Source of the DNA: Durusdinium trenchii
Lineage: Eukaryota > Sar > Dinophyceae > Suessiales > Symbiodiniaceae
DNA: 64,000 nt
Direction: 5' to 3'
Assembly: GCA_963970005.1 (NCBI GenBank)
Contig: CAXAMN010003102.1
Span: 49,625-113,624 of the forward strand
Below, one piece after another: positions 19,950 through 30,975 of the stretch (positions within the stretch are counted from its first letter, which is position 1; each line of letters begins with the position of its first letter). Made by a program: the position numbers and the translations under genes. Under the pieces are notes generated by a model. It saw only the letters and a list, made by a program, of their open reading frames with translations, had not been told where the DNA came from and did not search any database.

Positions 19950-21855
19950 TGGACCACCGCTCATAGTTAGACATTTTGTGTGGTATAATTTACAGAACAG
20001 TCAGTCCATTGCCAGTTTAACAGATTTTAACAGCCTGTTGTGTTCAGCGTGTTTGTCTTTGGTTCTTCGCTCTAATTATGTAGTATAGCATAAAGCTAAG
20101 TGTTGTTTGGGCAGCGTGTCTCATGATTCAACTTTGCATTGTTGGCAAGGGCCTTCCTTACACCTTGGCTTTGCATGAATATCATTGAATATCCTCCGAA
20201 CAGTCTACATTCCGCTGGCCACAACTCTCATGCGCACATCTCCTTTCTTCAAGCTTTCCAGTCCTGAAAAGACTTGCCTCAGCCACTCATCTGATCAATT
20301 ACTGCCCAACGGGTACGAGTTCAACAGGCACATCCTGATGGATACTGTACTTCTTTGCCAAGGACTGCCAACTCCACCTATGACCCATGGGTTTGCGTGC
20401 TGGGATTCCATCCTCATGTGGCACGGCGCTTTGCCATGGTGCAGCCTCCCCTTCAGCGAAAGCAGTTCATGGCCAGGTTCGCAGACCACTTACGAACTTT
20501 GGCGTCGAGCATGAGGTGATGCGCCTCGAAGCTTGTTTCAAAGCTAGAGTTTGGCAAGAGCAAAGTTCTTTGCAACCTTGCGACGATTAATGGCCACGCA
20601 AAGGCACCCAAGTTTTCTGCGTAGTATCCACCAACTGGCGGCCGATCGCAACTTAGGCCAAAAATGGGCAAAACTGGGTCCGACGATGAACGCAACGCGG
20701 CGCGCTTGAAGCAGTTAAAGGCGGTCTGAAAACTACATGCATATTCCAACCAAACGGATGGTCTGTCCGGAGGGCTATGCGGTCGTGACTCTGCATAACC
20801 AGGCACTGTGCAAAAATGTACAACACACCACTCACGCTCCCTGCAACACTGCAACCTTTGCAAGTGTTTGATGTAATGCGAGCCGCCATGAGTCGTGGTT
20901 TGAACGATGGCAAGCAAACTGCGAAGCATAATGAAGGGGCAGTTAAGCAAGACTGCCGAGCGTAGAGGAACCCAACAAGAGGCCGGTAAGGTACCACCAA
21001 CTTGGCTGATCGGTGGCTTGGATCCTTCAGATCCTTCAGGTCGTGGACTTTGTTGAACCAGAACATTTGACAGGCTGACGGGATGTTATGGGGATCTCAC
21101 CACATCTGGCGGTGGGAATAGCGTGAAGATTGGCAGCCCATCAATTCTTTTCCGAGAAAGGGACACAGTCTTCAGATTTTGAAGTTGTTTATAGCAGTCC
21201 GGTTGGTGGGACTAATCTTGTTTCTGCTTCGTTCCCTCTCCTTCACGTTCCCAATTGCTTTGTAACATTATTGTTTTCACATTTGCCCGACCAATAATGA
21301 ATACACATAACGTAACCCTTGTCTGTCCATAGACTAACTCAGGTCCTGGATATCAACGAGTTCCTTGAGGACACGGGCTACACATAGTACATAGTGTGTT
21401 TGCATAACAACACGTTACAAACCCTGCATAAGTTAAATATTGAGAAGAATGTTGAGAAGAAGAAGGACAGGGGAATTGGTTTGCTTTCTTGCAAGGCAAG
21501 CTTTGCCATGTTCGAAGGCCGGAAGCGGTCATTAGCACACTTTCTGAAAACCACTTCTGAACCCTGAGGTGTAAAAAAAACGCACCGACGCAATCCTGCA
21601 GACGTTGCAAAGAATTGAGAAGGCAAGGCATTTGTCGGATTTGCGTTTGTTCAGTTTCATATTATGTTCTGCAGGTGCTTCATCAACAAAGGATGGCAGG
21701 CCGCAAGGAGACGGCGCCAGTGACCATTTACGTCTCTCCGGCATGTCCAACTTTGAGTTTTGGTCCCTGTTTTTTTCTGTAGACAGTTCCTCCTTTTTTG
21801 TTCCTTTTGAGCTGTCCTTTTCTATTTTTCCTAAATGCGTAGCCAACGGTTCTCG
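19950..21855. other. No recognisable gene
   Basis: Apparent frames on the - strand at 20453-21066 overlap in different frames without any motif. A possible exon reading MAGRKETAPVTIYVSPACP lies near 21690-21750 but has no support beyond readability. Confidence 0.3.
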
Positions 21856-21857
21856 TT

Positions 21858-22045
21858 TGTCTCTGGCGGTCTGGGGTAGAGAGTCTGTGTTCACGTGACG
21901 CTGCTTCCGGGTTTGCAACCGTTCGCAAGCGACCGAATCTAATCGATAAGGCCCTGCTGCTGGGGGAGGCTTTTGGAGGAGGTTTCTGATGGAAGCCTAA
22001 AGTGTCAGATCCGTGCGAAATAGCGTAGAAACATGTAGAAGTATT
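21858..22045 (+). repeat. Dispersed repeat, shared with 63215-63400
   Basis: Matches 63215-63400 in blocks: GTCTGGGGGTA-like, CAACCGTTCGCA, GCTTTTGGAG-AGG, GATGGAA, and GTGTCAGATxCGTGxGAAATAGCG. Divergence is moderate. It is non-coding and of unknown class. Confidence 0.7.
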
Positions 22046-22530
22046 ACTAGTTGGTAATTAAAAATAATCACGTGAAAACATGTGTTCTTTTTTTGTGGAT
22101 GATTAAAGCAAGGTTTGCTTTGTTTATTGCTTGCTTTAGGCATTCTCAACTTTAGAAAACTTATAAAGCCAAACTGACTGTTTCTTGCAAAAAGGCCATG
22201 AGCTACTTCAAAAAGCCCAAAATCGCCAGAAATTTCACAGGCACTCGCGGCAAAGCTTTGAATGCATGGGACTTGATCAGAGCCCGCCTATAAAGGCCAG
22301 TCGCGGGCCTTCAGGGGCCACTGCCACAGCACAGGCCTGTAGAGGCCATAGCACGGGCTTATACGGCTGACTGTAAAGACCGTTGAACGTTTTCACTTGT
22401 GAGCCAGAGCAGCAGCGAGGGCAATCGCCATCATCACTTCCAGCTCAGTTGTCAGTTGGTGGTCTTCCACTGGCACGGTCACCTCACCGTGACCACTTGA
22501 ACAAGTATACATCTATATGCATTTGCATGT

Positions 22531-22578
22531 TTCCCCAAACAGTGTGGTAACACTAGGGGTTCTTACGGTAGGTGTCAA
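22531..22578 (+). repeat. Fragment of the CCCCAAACAGTGTGG repeat
   Basis: TTTCCCCAAACAGTGTGG followed by ACACT(A)GGGGTTCTTACGGTA matches the starts of the two larger copies at 51812 and 52287. Confidence 0.7.
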
Positions 22579-22669
22579 GGGCCGTCCGGTTTGATGTTTC
22601 GCTTCGATATGTTCTCTCGAGTTCGATTTTCACCTTTGATCCGTGTTCTTGTTTTTGGTTTCAAGTGAG

Positions 22670-22784
22670 GTTCAGGGTGGTCGCGTGGGGCGTCGTATGT
22701 CGTTGTGCTCCACCCGCAATCGCGTGTTCCCGATCGAGGAGGACGGAGTTTGCAAAGGTTGCAAGGCCCTTCGCAGACTGGCAG
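22670..22784 (+). CDS. Candidate single exon, cysteine-containing, unassigned
   Basis: The frame is bounded by AG at 22668-22669 and by GTGAGC at 22785. It reads VQGGRVGRRMSLCSTRNRVF followed by PIEEDGVCKGCKALRRLAG. The CKGC pair after an upstream Cys suggests a small metal-binding or disulfide unit, but no family is recognised. The neighbouring repeat fragment at 22531 and the lack of adjacent exons limit confidence. Confidence 0.35.
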
Positions 22785-22789
22785 GTGAG

Positions 22790-23245
22790 CTGAGGTTTAG
22801 CCCGCATACCTAGTTACTTTGAGGCAGTTCTCGGTCCTAGTTCAGATTTTGGAGGGAGCGTTGAAGGCAGCTGAAGGGCTTCGAGATCAGTCGCACGCTG
22901 CAGCTTAGCGAGGAGAACTGGTATCTAACATCCCCCCGCCTAATTCAGGACTGAGGAGTTTAGGGAGGAGCTTGACGACATCGAGCCATAGAGTGGAAGG
23001 CGCGCCGCCCTCAACACTGCCAGCTAGGAGGCTGCCTGGCCCTGGTGGCGGAGGCCTTCAGCTTGAGGAGAGGAGAGGACGAGGTAGGCCATAGAAGGTC
23101 AAGGCGTGATGATAGAGACCGAGGGGAACGAACAGAGAGGAAACGGGGGAGAGGCTGAGGATGGGGTTGGCTAGCCATCCAAAGTGGACAGGTGATCATT
23201 GGAGAAGTGAAGTTGGAAGAGGAGATGGTCAGAGCGCCATTCTTT
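22790..23245. other. No recognisable gene
   Basis: Purine-rich sequence (GAGGAGAGG runs near 23050-23170) with no supported coding feature. Confidence 0.4.
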
Positions 23246-23263
23246 GTAATGCAATCCTAGGAT

Positions 23264-23400
23264 TAGGCAACCCCCCCCTATTAGTCTACCCAGCGTTCAG
23301 GCTCCAATAATAAACTAATTTGAACTATGAATTTCCACAGTCACCACCCTCTAATATTTTTTTCTTGGCTGAAACCCCCCCTATTAGTCTACCCCCTGTC
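23264..23400 (+). repeat. Duplicated CCCCCCCTATTAGTCTACCC motif
   Basis: The string CCCCCCTATTAGTCTACCC occurs near 23270 and again near 23376, about 105 bases apart, inside the left end of the Ulp1-bearing element. Confidence 0.8.
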
Positions 23401-23653
23401 CCCCCAGGAAAAACATAATTATTCAAACATATATATGTTTAATTAGTTTTGTTCTTTTTGCCTTTTCAATATCTTTTGGTCCATGGTGAAACTGATCTTC
23501 TGATCCACTCTTTTCCCATGCCATCTCTTGAGAGATAGCATTCTGATCCACCCTTCTCACATGCCATTTGGCATTCTTCCAGCTGATGCTCTCATCCATC
23601 CTTCTTATCATCCTTCTCATCCTGCTGCAGCAATCTGCGCAGCCATTGTATAC

Positions 23654-24800
23654 TCATATGGGATCTTCCTGCCCAGCCTCTTCCGTGCATTTCCACACAT
23701 TGCAATCCATACACCCACTGGAATACCTGCGCTTGCCACATGCCCCAATCCCATCCAACTCAATCTTGGTTTTGGCTTTCAAATAGGCTGCTGGGAGCTC
23801 ATCCACCCTCAAAGCACCACCCTCATTCACCAATTTCCAAGCATCCTCCTGCATCTTATTCAACTTCTTATGCTCTGCCATCATCTTCCCAGCCAATTCT
23901 GCAACCTTCTCCCTCTCCAACCTCATCTTCTCCCCATTCTTCTTGTCCTTCTCATCCAGGGCCTTAAATCATTAATCCTCTTATTTCTCTCAACTTGCAG
24001 CTGCTCACCCACCTTCCTCATCTTGCTGATCCAGTTCTGGGCAGCAACCCATGGCCATCCAATGGCTGCTGGCCCATAGTCCATGGCTTCAGCAACTTCC
24101 TGCTCCATATAAGCCAATACAAATACACCACACTGATTGGATCCCTTCTTCTGCCTTATCACCCCATTGTTCCTCTCTAGGGATGGCCTATCCAAGAACT
24201 TCTCACCAATGATGCCCAAACTCAGCAATGAAGCCAATAGCAACTCAGCACTTTCCTTGGATAAATCTGATGGTATTTCCAATGTCTCATAGTACCTCAC
24301 CTGCCTATCAAAAGGCACATCCTTCCTGAGATCCAATACCAGCAAGGTCCAATGCCCACCAGCTGGGATGGGGATCAGGAAGACCTTCTCCTTATCTGCA
24401 AATAGCCTTTTGGCATGCTCTGATACCTTCTCCCAAGGTGCCATCAAGTCCTTGTTCCCATGCTCATTCTGCTGATGGCCAATGAGGCTGTAGCTCATGG
24501 AAGGGTGCATGAACCTCACGGAATCCAACTCATTCATGCTCTTCCCATTGAAGACCATCCTGAGCAAGGCCCATCCCAAAACCAATGTTTGAGTATCAAT
24601 CCCATCCTCCTTGATACTCTTCTCTGATATGATCTCCACATCACCATTCTGATCAATATAGTCCAGGTCCAATGTATATAGCCCAGCCTCATAGAGCATT
24701 TGCAGCTTCACATCCCTGGTCATACTCAGCTGAGGCCATCTCCACACCTTCTCATCCACCCTTACCTTGGTGATCCATTCTTTTTTGACCCATGCCTTTC
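23654..24800 (-). CDS. Ulp1/SENP-like (C48) cysteine protease
   Basis: The main frame, 24759 down to 23923, gives 278 residues. Its C48 signature is in order: GGHWTLLVLDL (catalytic His near residue 136, followed by Trp), RYYETL (Glu near 158 where the family usually has Asp), and GSNQCGVFVLAYMEQE (Gln 209 of the oxyanion hole and catalytic Cys 210). Such enzymes cleave SUMO-like proteins or SUMO conjugates. The N-terminal 120 residues have no recognised domain. The frame starts with GTG, and readable protein continues upstream (KAWVKKEWITK), so the true start or an upstream exon lies to the right. After 23923 a further 90 codons (23926-23654, coiled-coil-like RLEREKVAELAGKMMAEHKK) continue in another frame, through an intron or a frameshift. 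The Asp-to-Glu change may weaken but need not abolish activity. Confidence 0.75.
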
Positions 24801-24912
24801 TGTCACCATTTGATGACGCTGATGGCTGATAAGCCGATGAGCCAATCTAACAGCAAGACTCATCCAACAACAGCCTTGCAATCACCTCATTGGCAAACCT
24901 TATCACTGCTCA

Positions 24913-25095
24913 TGTGGGTTCCCATGCAAATCTCATCATTTCACATCCTATCTCAAAAGCTCCCTTGGAAAAACAACCCATGGATCAATCTAACATGAAC
25001 ACTCATCCAAAAGTTCTCATGTGGGTTCCCGTGCAAACCTCATCAGTTCAACTACCCCATAGTTAAGTCTCATTGGAAAAACAGCCCATGGATCC
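24913..25095 (+). repeat. 105-bp tandem duplication
   Basis: TCATGTGGGTTCCCRTGCAA starts at about 24913 and 25018, and each copy ends with GGAAAAACARCCCATGGATC. The two diverge in the middle. It lies between the two minus-strand genes, probably in an intron or spacer. Confidence 0.8.
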
Positions 25096-25182
25096 AACCC
25101 TACCCTTGCCCATCAGCATTGTTTTTTTTCAAACACATTTATGCTTATCACCCCACATTCTCTATGGAATGAGGGGGGTTCC

Positions 25183-25650
25183 TCATGTTGTGAAACTGGG
25201 TTCCCCATGCCCATGCTGGGTCTCATCCCCATTCTTAGGCTCATAGTATGCCATGCTGCCAGCATTGGTGAATCCACATCCTATCCCATAGGTTCCATTG
25301 GACCAATCCTGCTTATCCCCAATGCTCTCACCCAATGGCTCTTCAGGCCTATAGTCCATATCCCCCCATGTGGGGAATCTCTCCAAAGAACCTGATGGAA
25401 CCCATGGAATGATCCAACCATAGATACACCAATGACCTGGTGCTGCAGGGTGATCACCATCATGCCCCAAACTCATAAAGAATCTCTTCTTCATCCCATC
25501 ATTCTTGTCCACATACACATACATGTAGTCATGCTGTGACAATCCCAGCATACCCTCAATGATCACCCATACATTGTCCAGCGCATGGCTTCTCATGATA
25601 CCACCCAAGCTCAACAGCTCATTGGTCATCTCCTCTGCTGAGTGCACCAT
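25183..25650 (-). CDS. Unassigned protein upstream of the Ulp1-like protease
   Basis: A clean 155-codon frame starts MVHSAEEMTNELLSLGGIM. It is mixed alpha/beta in character, rich in Gly, Trp and Asp, with the strings DNVWVIIEGMLGLSQHDYMY and APGHWCIYGWIIPWVPSG. No catalytic motif is recognised. It lies on the same strand, 380 bases upstream of the protease, and may be an upstream exon of the same transcript or a separate gene. It could be the DNA-binding or recombination protein of the element, but nothing in the sequence proves that. Confidence 0.5.
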   Translation of the reverse strand: MVHSAEEMTNELLSLGGIMRSHALDNVWVIIEGMLGLSQHDYMYVYVDKNDGMKKRFFMSLGHDGDHPAAPGHWCIYGWIIPWVPSGSLERFPTWGDMDYRPEEPLGESIGDKQDWSNGTYGIGCGFTNAGSMAYYEPKNGDETQHGHGEPSFTT

Positions 25651-25755
25651 GGCTCAATACCCACCAATACCCACCCAAACTAATAGCTTGTGCCAAAATA
25701 TGCCCATGAATCATGGAACCAATGGCGTGCTCAGCAGGTTCTGATGTCCCCATCA

Positions 25756-25975
25756 TCCCTTTCATTCCAATTCTCCCACATACTAAATCCCTTTCATCCC
25801 AACCCTTCCAAATACTAATTCCCTTTCATTTCAATTCTTCCAAATACTAATTAACTTTCCTTCCAATTCTTCCAAATACTAATTCACTTTCATTACAATT
25901 CTTCCAATTACTAATCCCCTTTCATCTCAATTCTTCCAAATACTAATTCCCTTTCATTCCAATTTTCCAATGCAT
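25756..25975 (+). repeat. 32-bp tandem array, about seven copies
   Basis: The unit is close to CCCTTTCATTYCAATTCTTC followed by CAAATACTAATT. Part of the unit (CCAAATACTAATTCCCTTTC) is the exact reverse complement of part of the unit in the array at 26250-26430. Confidence 0.9.
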
Positions 25976-26249
25976 GCTGCATGCTCCAGTCTCATCTCCT
26001 CCTCCTCCATATTGGAAGGCCCATCTCCCTATACTCATTGGCAATGTGCCAATCTCTATCAGATTGGGTGTCATAGGCCATCAAATCATACCAATCTTCA
26101 ACAGGCCACCAATCTGTCCATCCAGAATAGGCATCCACTCTCACCACATAGAGCCTCCATTGCCCATTCCTCCACCAAGCCCTAATATGCTTTGATCCAG
26201 TTGGCGTGGCTCTGATCTCTCAGATCTCTCATCAAATTTGTGCCAATAA

Positions 26250-26430
26250 GCTCTCATGGATCTCATGATGAAAGGGAATTAGTATTTGGGCTCTCATGGA
26301 TCTCATGATGAAAGGGAATTAGTATTTGGGCTCTCATGGATCTCATGATGAAAGGGAATTAGCATTTGGGCTCTCATGGATCTCATCATGAAAGGGAATT
26401 AGTATTTGGGCTCTCATGGATCTCATCATT
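26250..26430 (+). repeat. 40-bp tandem array, four to five copies
   Basis: The unit contains CTCATGGATCTCATGATG then AAAGGGAATTAGTATTTGGG. The second half is the reverse complement of the array at 25756-25975, so the two arrays can pair as a large stem around about 275 bases. Confidence 0.9.
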
Positions 26431-26583
26431 CCATCCCATCTCATCTCCTCCTCCTGTCATCATCAGGTCATCCCCACTATTAGGGGGATGTGATCTGAAT
26501 CTCCAAAACCTCCAATCTCAGACCTTGTTGACCTTGTTGACCTTCTAGGGGGGGGGGCGTTGATTAATCCGAGGATCGCATTA

Positions 26584-27400
26584 ATTCATGTCCATCAACT
26601 GGACGATGGGTCGTCCACGATTTCCCCTGCAACTACAAATTCGGCCGCTTCAAGGAAGTTGACTTCTTTGACCCAGGTGCTGAACACGATATGTGGCGCT
26701 CCACTCCGCCAAGCTGCAGGGAACTTTTTCGCCCACTTCCAAGCCTTAGAGGTGTTGCCTGGTTTCCTTCTAGATCCAAGGTTGCTGGGCTCTTCCGGAG
26801 GCAAACGGTGGGCTTCACCTTGCCAGGAGTACCACCGGATCGATGTCAACGACGAGGCGCAGATGGCACCCTATATGCAGGTATGGTCCGAGGAGGAGTG
26901 GCGGCAGGCCCGAAGAACCTGCCTCGAGATACTGCGCCAAAGGTCAGGGAGGCTGCAACAGAGGCTGCAGAGAGGCGAGATGGAGGTTTGAGGTCGCCGC
27001 CTTTAGAAGGAGGCAGAGAGGCACAGCAGGTCAGCTTCGCCGCCGACTTAGCACCCTGGACTGCCGCTCGGAAATTTACGAAAACCAAATTGCGCTCAAG
27101 AAACTTCCTACGGAAATGTTTAATTAAGCTGAATCCATATGATAATGATGCCTCTTGACACGCAAGAAAATGGTGTAAAATCACTACCCCCTTAGCGTGC
27201 CTGGGCCCCCGGCCCCACAGAATCAAATTTGTAACTTGACATTTTCGATGTTCTGGGGATAGCATTATATAGCCATATTGGGGGTTCGAAATTGTTAGAT
27301 CTACTGTAGGGTTCAATGAGAGAAACGAGAGAATGCTGCCATTAGGGGAGCGCAACATAGAAGCCCAGAGACCAGCCATCGACTTGCCGCAGATTTTGAG
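26584..27400. other. No recognisable gene
   Basis: GC-richer than its surroundings and open in several overlapping frames (26560-27158 on +, 26846-27403 on -), none with a motif. It ends at the LINE. Possibly an older decayed element. Confidence 0.35.
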
Positions 27401-27404
27401 CACG

Positions 27405-27990
27405 CAGGGGTAGGCATTATAGTAAAGAATGCCCTGTTAAATTCCATTACGCAAGTACACCAAAAACTGGCCGCATTATGTCCATCACTTTTTCATGTCA
27501 CGGCTTTGATGTTACAATGATATGCGCATATGCCCCACACAGTGGCCGTTCAACAGAGGACAAGGAAATGTTTTACGAACAGTTATCTGAAGAAATTACA
27601 TCTTGTCATGGAAGGTATCTCATTGGTGGTGACTTTAGTGCTAGGATCCACTACGTACGAGAGGTTGACGCTGATGTTTGTGGTCCGTACATCATTGGGA
27701 GAGGAATGGAATACCTTAACACCATGAACGACCAAACGAAAGAAAGCAGGGCACTTTTCTTGGGTTGGTGCAAAATGCATCATCTCAAGATCCTGAACAG
27801 CCAGTTTTCGAAACCATTAGACAGGTTGATAACATACAAAGAAAAAATGAATGTTTCTAATTTGGGCCTCCGTTTGATGCTGACAGATATGCGCAAATCG
27901 ACTACTGGCTGACAAATTCGACATGGAAAACTGCATGCACAGATGCCCAAAGCCGGCGAGACGTTCCTTTTGATTCGGGTCATTTAGTAG
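27405..27990 (+). pseudogene. LINE endonuclease domain (EEP/APE-like)
   Basis: The pieces read in order: GVGIIVKNALLNSITQVHQK, then TMICAYAPHSGR (27508 region), LIGGDFSARIHYV (27618-27656), HLKILNSQF, then DYWLTNSTWKT and DVPFDSGHLVVEAQF in shifted frames. The canonical GDFNAR motif reads GDFSAR here: the catalytic Asn is Ser, which should abolish target nicking. One-base shifts occur near 27475 and 27890. Confidence 0.75.
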
Positions 27991-28291
27991 TAGAAGCGCA
28001 ATTCGAGATGAAACCCAACAAGCGCGTGCAAGAGCCCAAGACGTCTAAGAAATTCCTGAAGCCTACTCTAGCTCAGTGGAATTGTTTTAACACCGAATGT
28101 GCACAAACTTTGTCACGGCAGTCTTTGTGTCTTAGTAAGTTTGTTAGAAAGTATCTTGCGCGCTGCTGAAAACAATTTGGAAGCTATACCAAAAGACAAG
28201 TAAAAAAATATAGATCAAGAAACACATGGGCAAAAATTGACGAAAGAACCAACTTAGGAAGGACGGAGCGTCTTCGCAAGAGGTACGACAC

Positions 28292-29730
28292 TTGAACAAG
28301 GAAATCTACAAAATGGCGCGCGCAGACCGTCGCAATCATCTGATTGAGCAATTTAATGAAAACCCTCAGGACCCACACAAGAAAGGACTGTGGAAGGCAG
28401 TAAAAGGCTTAAAGAGGAAATTTACACCGCAATATGTTCAGATGAAAAACGAACATGGAAAACATGTGCCTATAATAGAGAGGGCGCAGACCATTGCCAA
28501 TTACCTCGAGTCAACTCACTGGAAGAACGATTTAAACGCTGGAATGCCGGATGCTGCGCCAATCCTATTGAATAACGGAGCTGACGAGAATGTCTTCACT
28601 CTAGAGGAGTTACGCAGCATTAAGATCATTTAAAAATAATAAACAACCAGGCCCAGATGACCTCCAAATGGAATTGCTGAAATGGTTGAATGCTGCCAAC
28701 CGACAGCTCCTATTAAGGTTGATTAACAGCTGGTGGCAAAGTAAGGAAGCACCTACAGAGCTCTTTCTTGCGAGGGTCGTCCCCCTCTTCAACAAAGGAG
28801 ATACTGACAACGCGGCCAATTATAGGCCCATCTCTCTTCTGAGTAGCCTTTACAAAGTATATATGATCATGATACGTCAAAGAATGCAAAATGCTATTAA
28901 TGATGCTCTATCCAATACACAATACGGATTTCGGCCTCAGAGATCTACATCCCATGCTATTTATATCATTCGCAGGCTCCAAGACTACGCCGAGTCAAAA
29001 GGTGCCCGATTGAGTCTAGCCCTTTTAGATTGGGAAAAAGCTTGCGATAAAGTGCCACACGATAAACTAATTGTTGCTTTTCAAAAAATGGGCTTTAGTC
29101 AACATTATTGTGATATCATTCAAGACTGCTATAAAAAGACAAATCTTCTGGCATCAGGCAAGGGTGCCTCCTTTCCCCTTCTTTGCTTGTTTTTGTGATG
29201 TCTTGTGTAGATTATGAGATTCGCTCCAAAATCAGTCGTTGGGTACACAATGGCAGAGTCCCAAATCTGGATTTTGATTTAGTTTACTATGCAGATGATA
29301 CCATCCTCTTTTCTACTGACAACAGGGCATTAAACGAATTGTTAAAGCTCACGGAAGCTATCTCCTGCAAATACGGCGGACTGCGGCTAAACAAAGACAA
29401 GTGTGTGGCGATACAAATGAACCATGAAGGTTGGTCCATGTTGAAAACCTCGAACCATTACCCAAGAAGTTTGAAGCGACTTATTTAGGCAACGAAATTA
29501 ACAAGGAAGCAAACATTCGACACAAAATCTTGAACAAAATGCAAGAAGTAAGACAAACCTGGTTCAAATTGCTGCCGTACTGGAAGGCAACAAATGCGAA
29601 CGTGAAATGGCAACTGCTTATTTTTGATGCGGTTGTTCGATCAAAATTGTTATACGGACTTGAAACTATACACCTCACTGACGCCATGCTGAAAAAATTG
29701 ATGCCTTCCAACTACGGTGCTTGAGGAAAA
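28292..29730 (+). pseudogene. LINE reverse transcriptase domain
   Basis: 28292-28633 gives the basic linker before the RT. 28668-29198 gives the fingers and palm (YRPISLLSSLYKVYMIMIRQ, GFRPQRSTSHAIYI, ALLDWEKACDKVPHDKL). 29183-29488 contains LVYYADDTILFSTDN with the catalytic YADD intact, and GGLRLNKDKC. 29431-29724 gives the thumb-like part (ATYLGNEINKEANIRHKILN) and VVRSKLLYGLETIHL. Frame changes near 28633, 29190, 29440 and 29720 separate them, so no active enzyme is made. Confidence 0.85.
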
Positions 29731-30119
29731 TCCTCAAGGCTCCGTCAACATTTATAGACAGAAGAAACACAAATAGAGAGGTTCTGAATAGATGTACAGC
29801 GCTGGCATATCCAAACCGAGGCGACCGACGTGAGTTCGAACTATTCAGCAAATCGTATCTCCGTAGGAAATCTAAATTAAATTATTGGGTCATGTACTCA
29901 GGGCTAGCCACGACGATCCTATGCGCCAAATTTCTTTCCAGCCCGATTGTGCAATCAGAGTTTCTTATGGGAAAAAACGAGTCGGTCGCCCGAGACAAAA
30001 CTGGCTGCATTACGCCAAAAACATACTTTTGAACATATTCTAGGTGGTTATGATTACACAGAAACTGTTGCTGAAGACTCACGAATTTATGATGCAGCCC
30101 TCACTCGAACTTTCTGATA

Positions 30120-30438
30120 TGTAAATATGCCACGGTTTCTTTTGGCTACGCCAACGCCCTGCATTATATGACTGAAGTCAGTGCGGGGTACGGCTGGGAA
30201 AAAAACTGTAGGGTTCAGGTACCCTATGTGACGATGTTTCTTTTTGTTGCCTCTGACAATACCCTTGGAAAACAGGGGAAGGGGGGGTATGACTTGTAAC
30301 AGTTTATGGGCAGGTGCCTCGCAATAACAAGTTGCAATTTAATTTCCCCCCCTTTGCCGGCTTTGCTTTGGAATTGCTTGGATCTTTTTGATTGAGCGAC
30401 ATGTCTTTGGTAAGTCTTTCAAGCTCCTCCCTCTCAAG
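30120..30438. other. No gene seen
   Basis: 3' flank of the LINE with short C- and G-runs; nothing else supported. Confidence 0.4.
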
Positions 30439-30439
30439 A

Positions 30440-30730
30440 AATGTTGACGCCAGCGCAAGCAAAGTGCACAGCGGCGTGCCAGGCCATAGTGTACCCAGAA
30501 ACCAGTGTTACAATTAGATCACCCCCCCTTCCGCACGTGAAGCTACTCCAAATTTTGAGGCCAGCACGCACAAGGAAAAAGACTGCACAGCGCGTACATG
30601 CGTGTACTGTAGCGCACCCAGAAACCCATAGTACAATTAGATCCCCCTTCCCCCGCTCAAGGACGTGTTGAGGCCGGCGCGTGGAAGGAAAAAAACACTG
30701 CATGGCGCGTGTGTGACTTGGAGTTTGGAG
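30440..30730 (+). repeat. About 110-bp tandem repeat, two to three copies
   Basis: Each unit contains AxxCCAGCGCxxGCAAAG-like text, a CACAGCGCGT block, then ACCCAGAAACC and ACAATTAGATC followed by a C-run. Copies start near 30440, 30555 and 30665, the last truncated. Confidence 0.65.
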
Positions 30731-30733
30731 GCT

Positions 30734-30975
30734 TGACGCTTGACTTCTGGAGGGAGTCTCACCTTTGTCGCATGACTTTCGGAGGATGTCCGGTCTGAAA
30801 CGTTTGCGCTGGAGAGTTGACGCTTGACCTTGCCAGGAAGTCTCGTAAGAAACGCTCATTTTCGAGACTTGACGTGTGACATTTCGAGGAACTGAGTCTC
30901 GTACGAAACGCTTGTTTTCGAGACTTGATGTGTAATAAGTCTGGTACGAAACGTTCATTTTGGGGCATGACCCGT
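30734..30975 (-). repeat. GTCTCGTACGAAACGCT minisatellite, locus 1
   Basis: About five units of roughly 50-60 bases built on GTCTCGTACGAAACGCT, TTTTCGAGACTTGACGTGTGA. The same unit forms the array at 63745-63905. At both loci GCACGGCCTTGGTGGAAA follows just downstream (31020 and 63935). Cys/Ser/Thr-rich apparent proteins on the - strand are artefacts of the repeat. Confidence 0.85.

Larger units (their letters stand above)
23246..26583 (-). mobile_element. Candidate TIR element encoding a Ulp1-like protease
   Basis: The left end reads TAATGCAATCCTAGGATTA and the reverse complement of the right end TAATGCGATCCTCGGATTA; both continue into CAAC(G)CCCCCCC. The TA at the outermost position on each side could be the target duplication. 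Inside are two minus-strand proteins: an unassigned one at 25183-25650 and a C48/Ulp1-type cysteine protease at 23654-24800. Tandem arrays lie toward the right end. Ulp1-like genes are common cargo of large DNA transposons. No transposase was recognised, so the element may be non-autonomous or of an unfamiliar type. The ends need confirmation from a second copy. Confidence 0.55.
27405..30116 (+). mobile_element. APE-type LINE, 5'-truncated and frameshifted
   Basis: A non-LTR retrotransposon with apurinic-type endonuclease (27405-27990) followed by reverse transcriptase (28292-29730). The C-terminal tail ends GYDYTETVAEDSRIYDAALT with a stop at 30114-30116. The 5' end of the endonuclease is missing. 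No poly(A) tail or target duplication is evident. RT text such as NTQYGFRPQRSTSHAIYIIR is characteristic of APE-class LINEs; I do not assign a clade. Confidence 0.85.

Noticed and set aside
25756..26430. CRISPR-like arrays
   Set aside because: Repeats are directly adjacent with no unique spacers, and the context is a eukaryotic mobile element.
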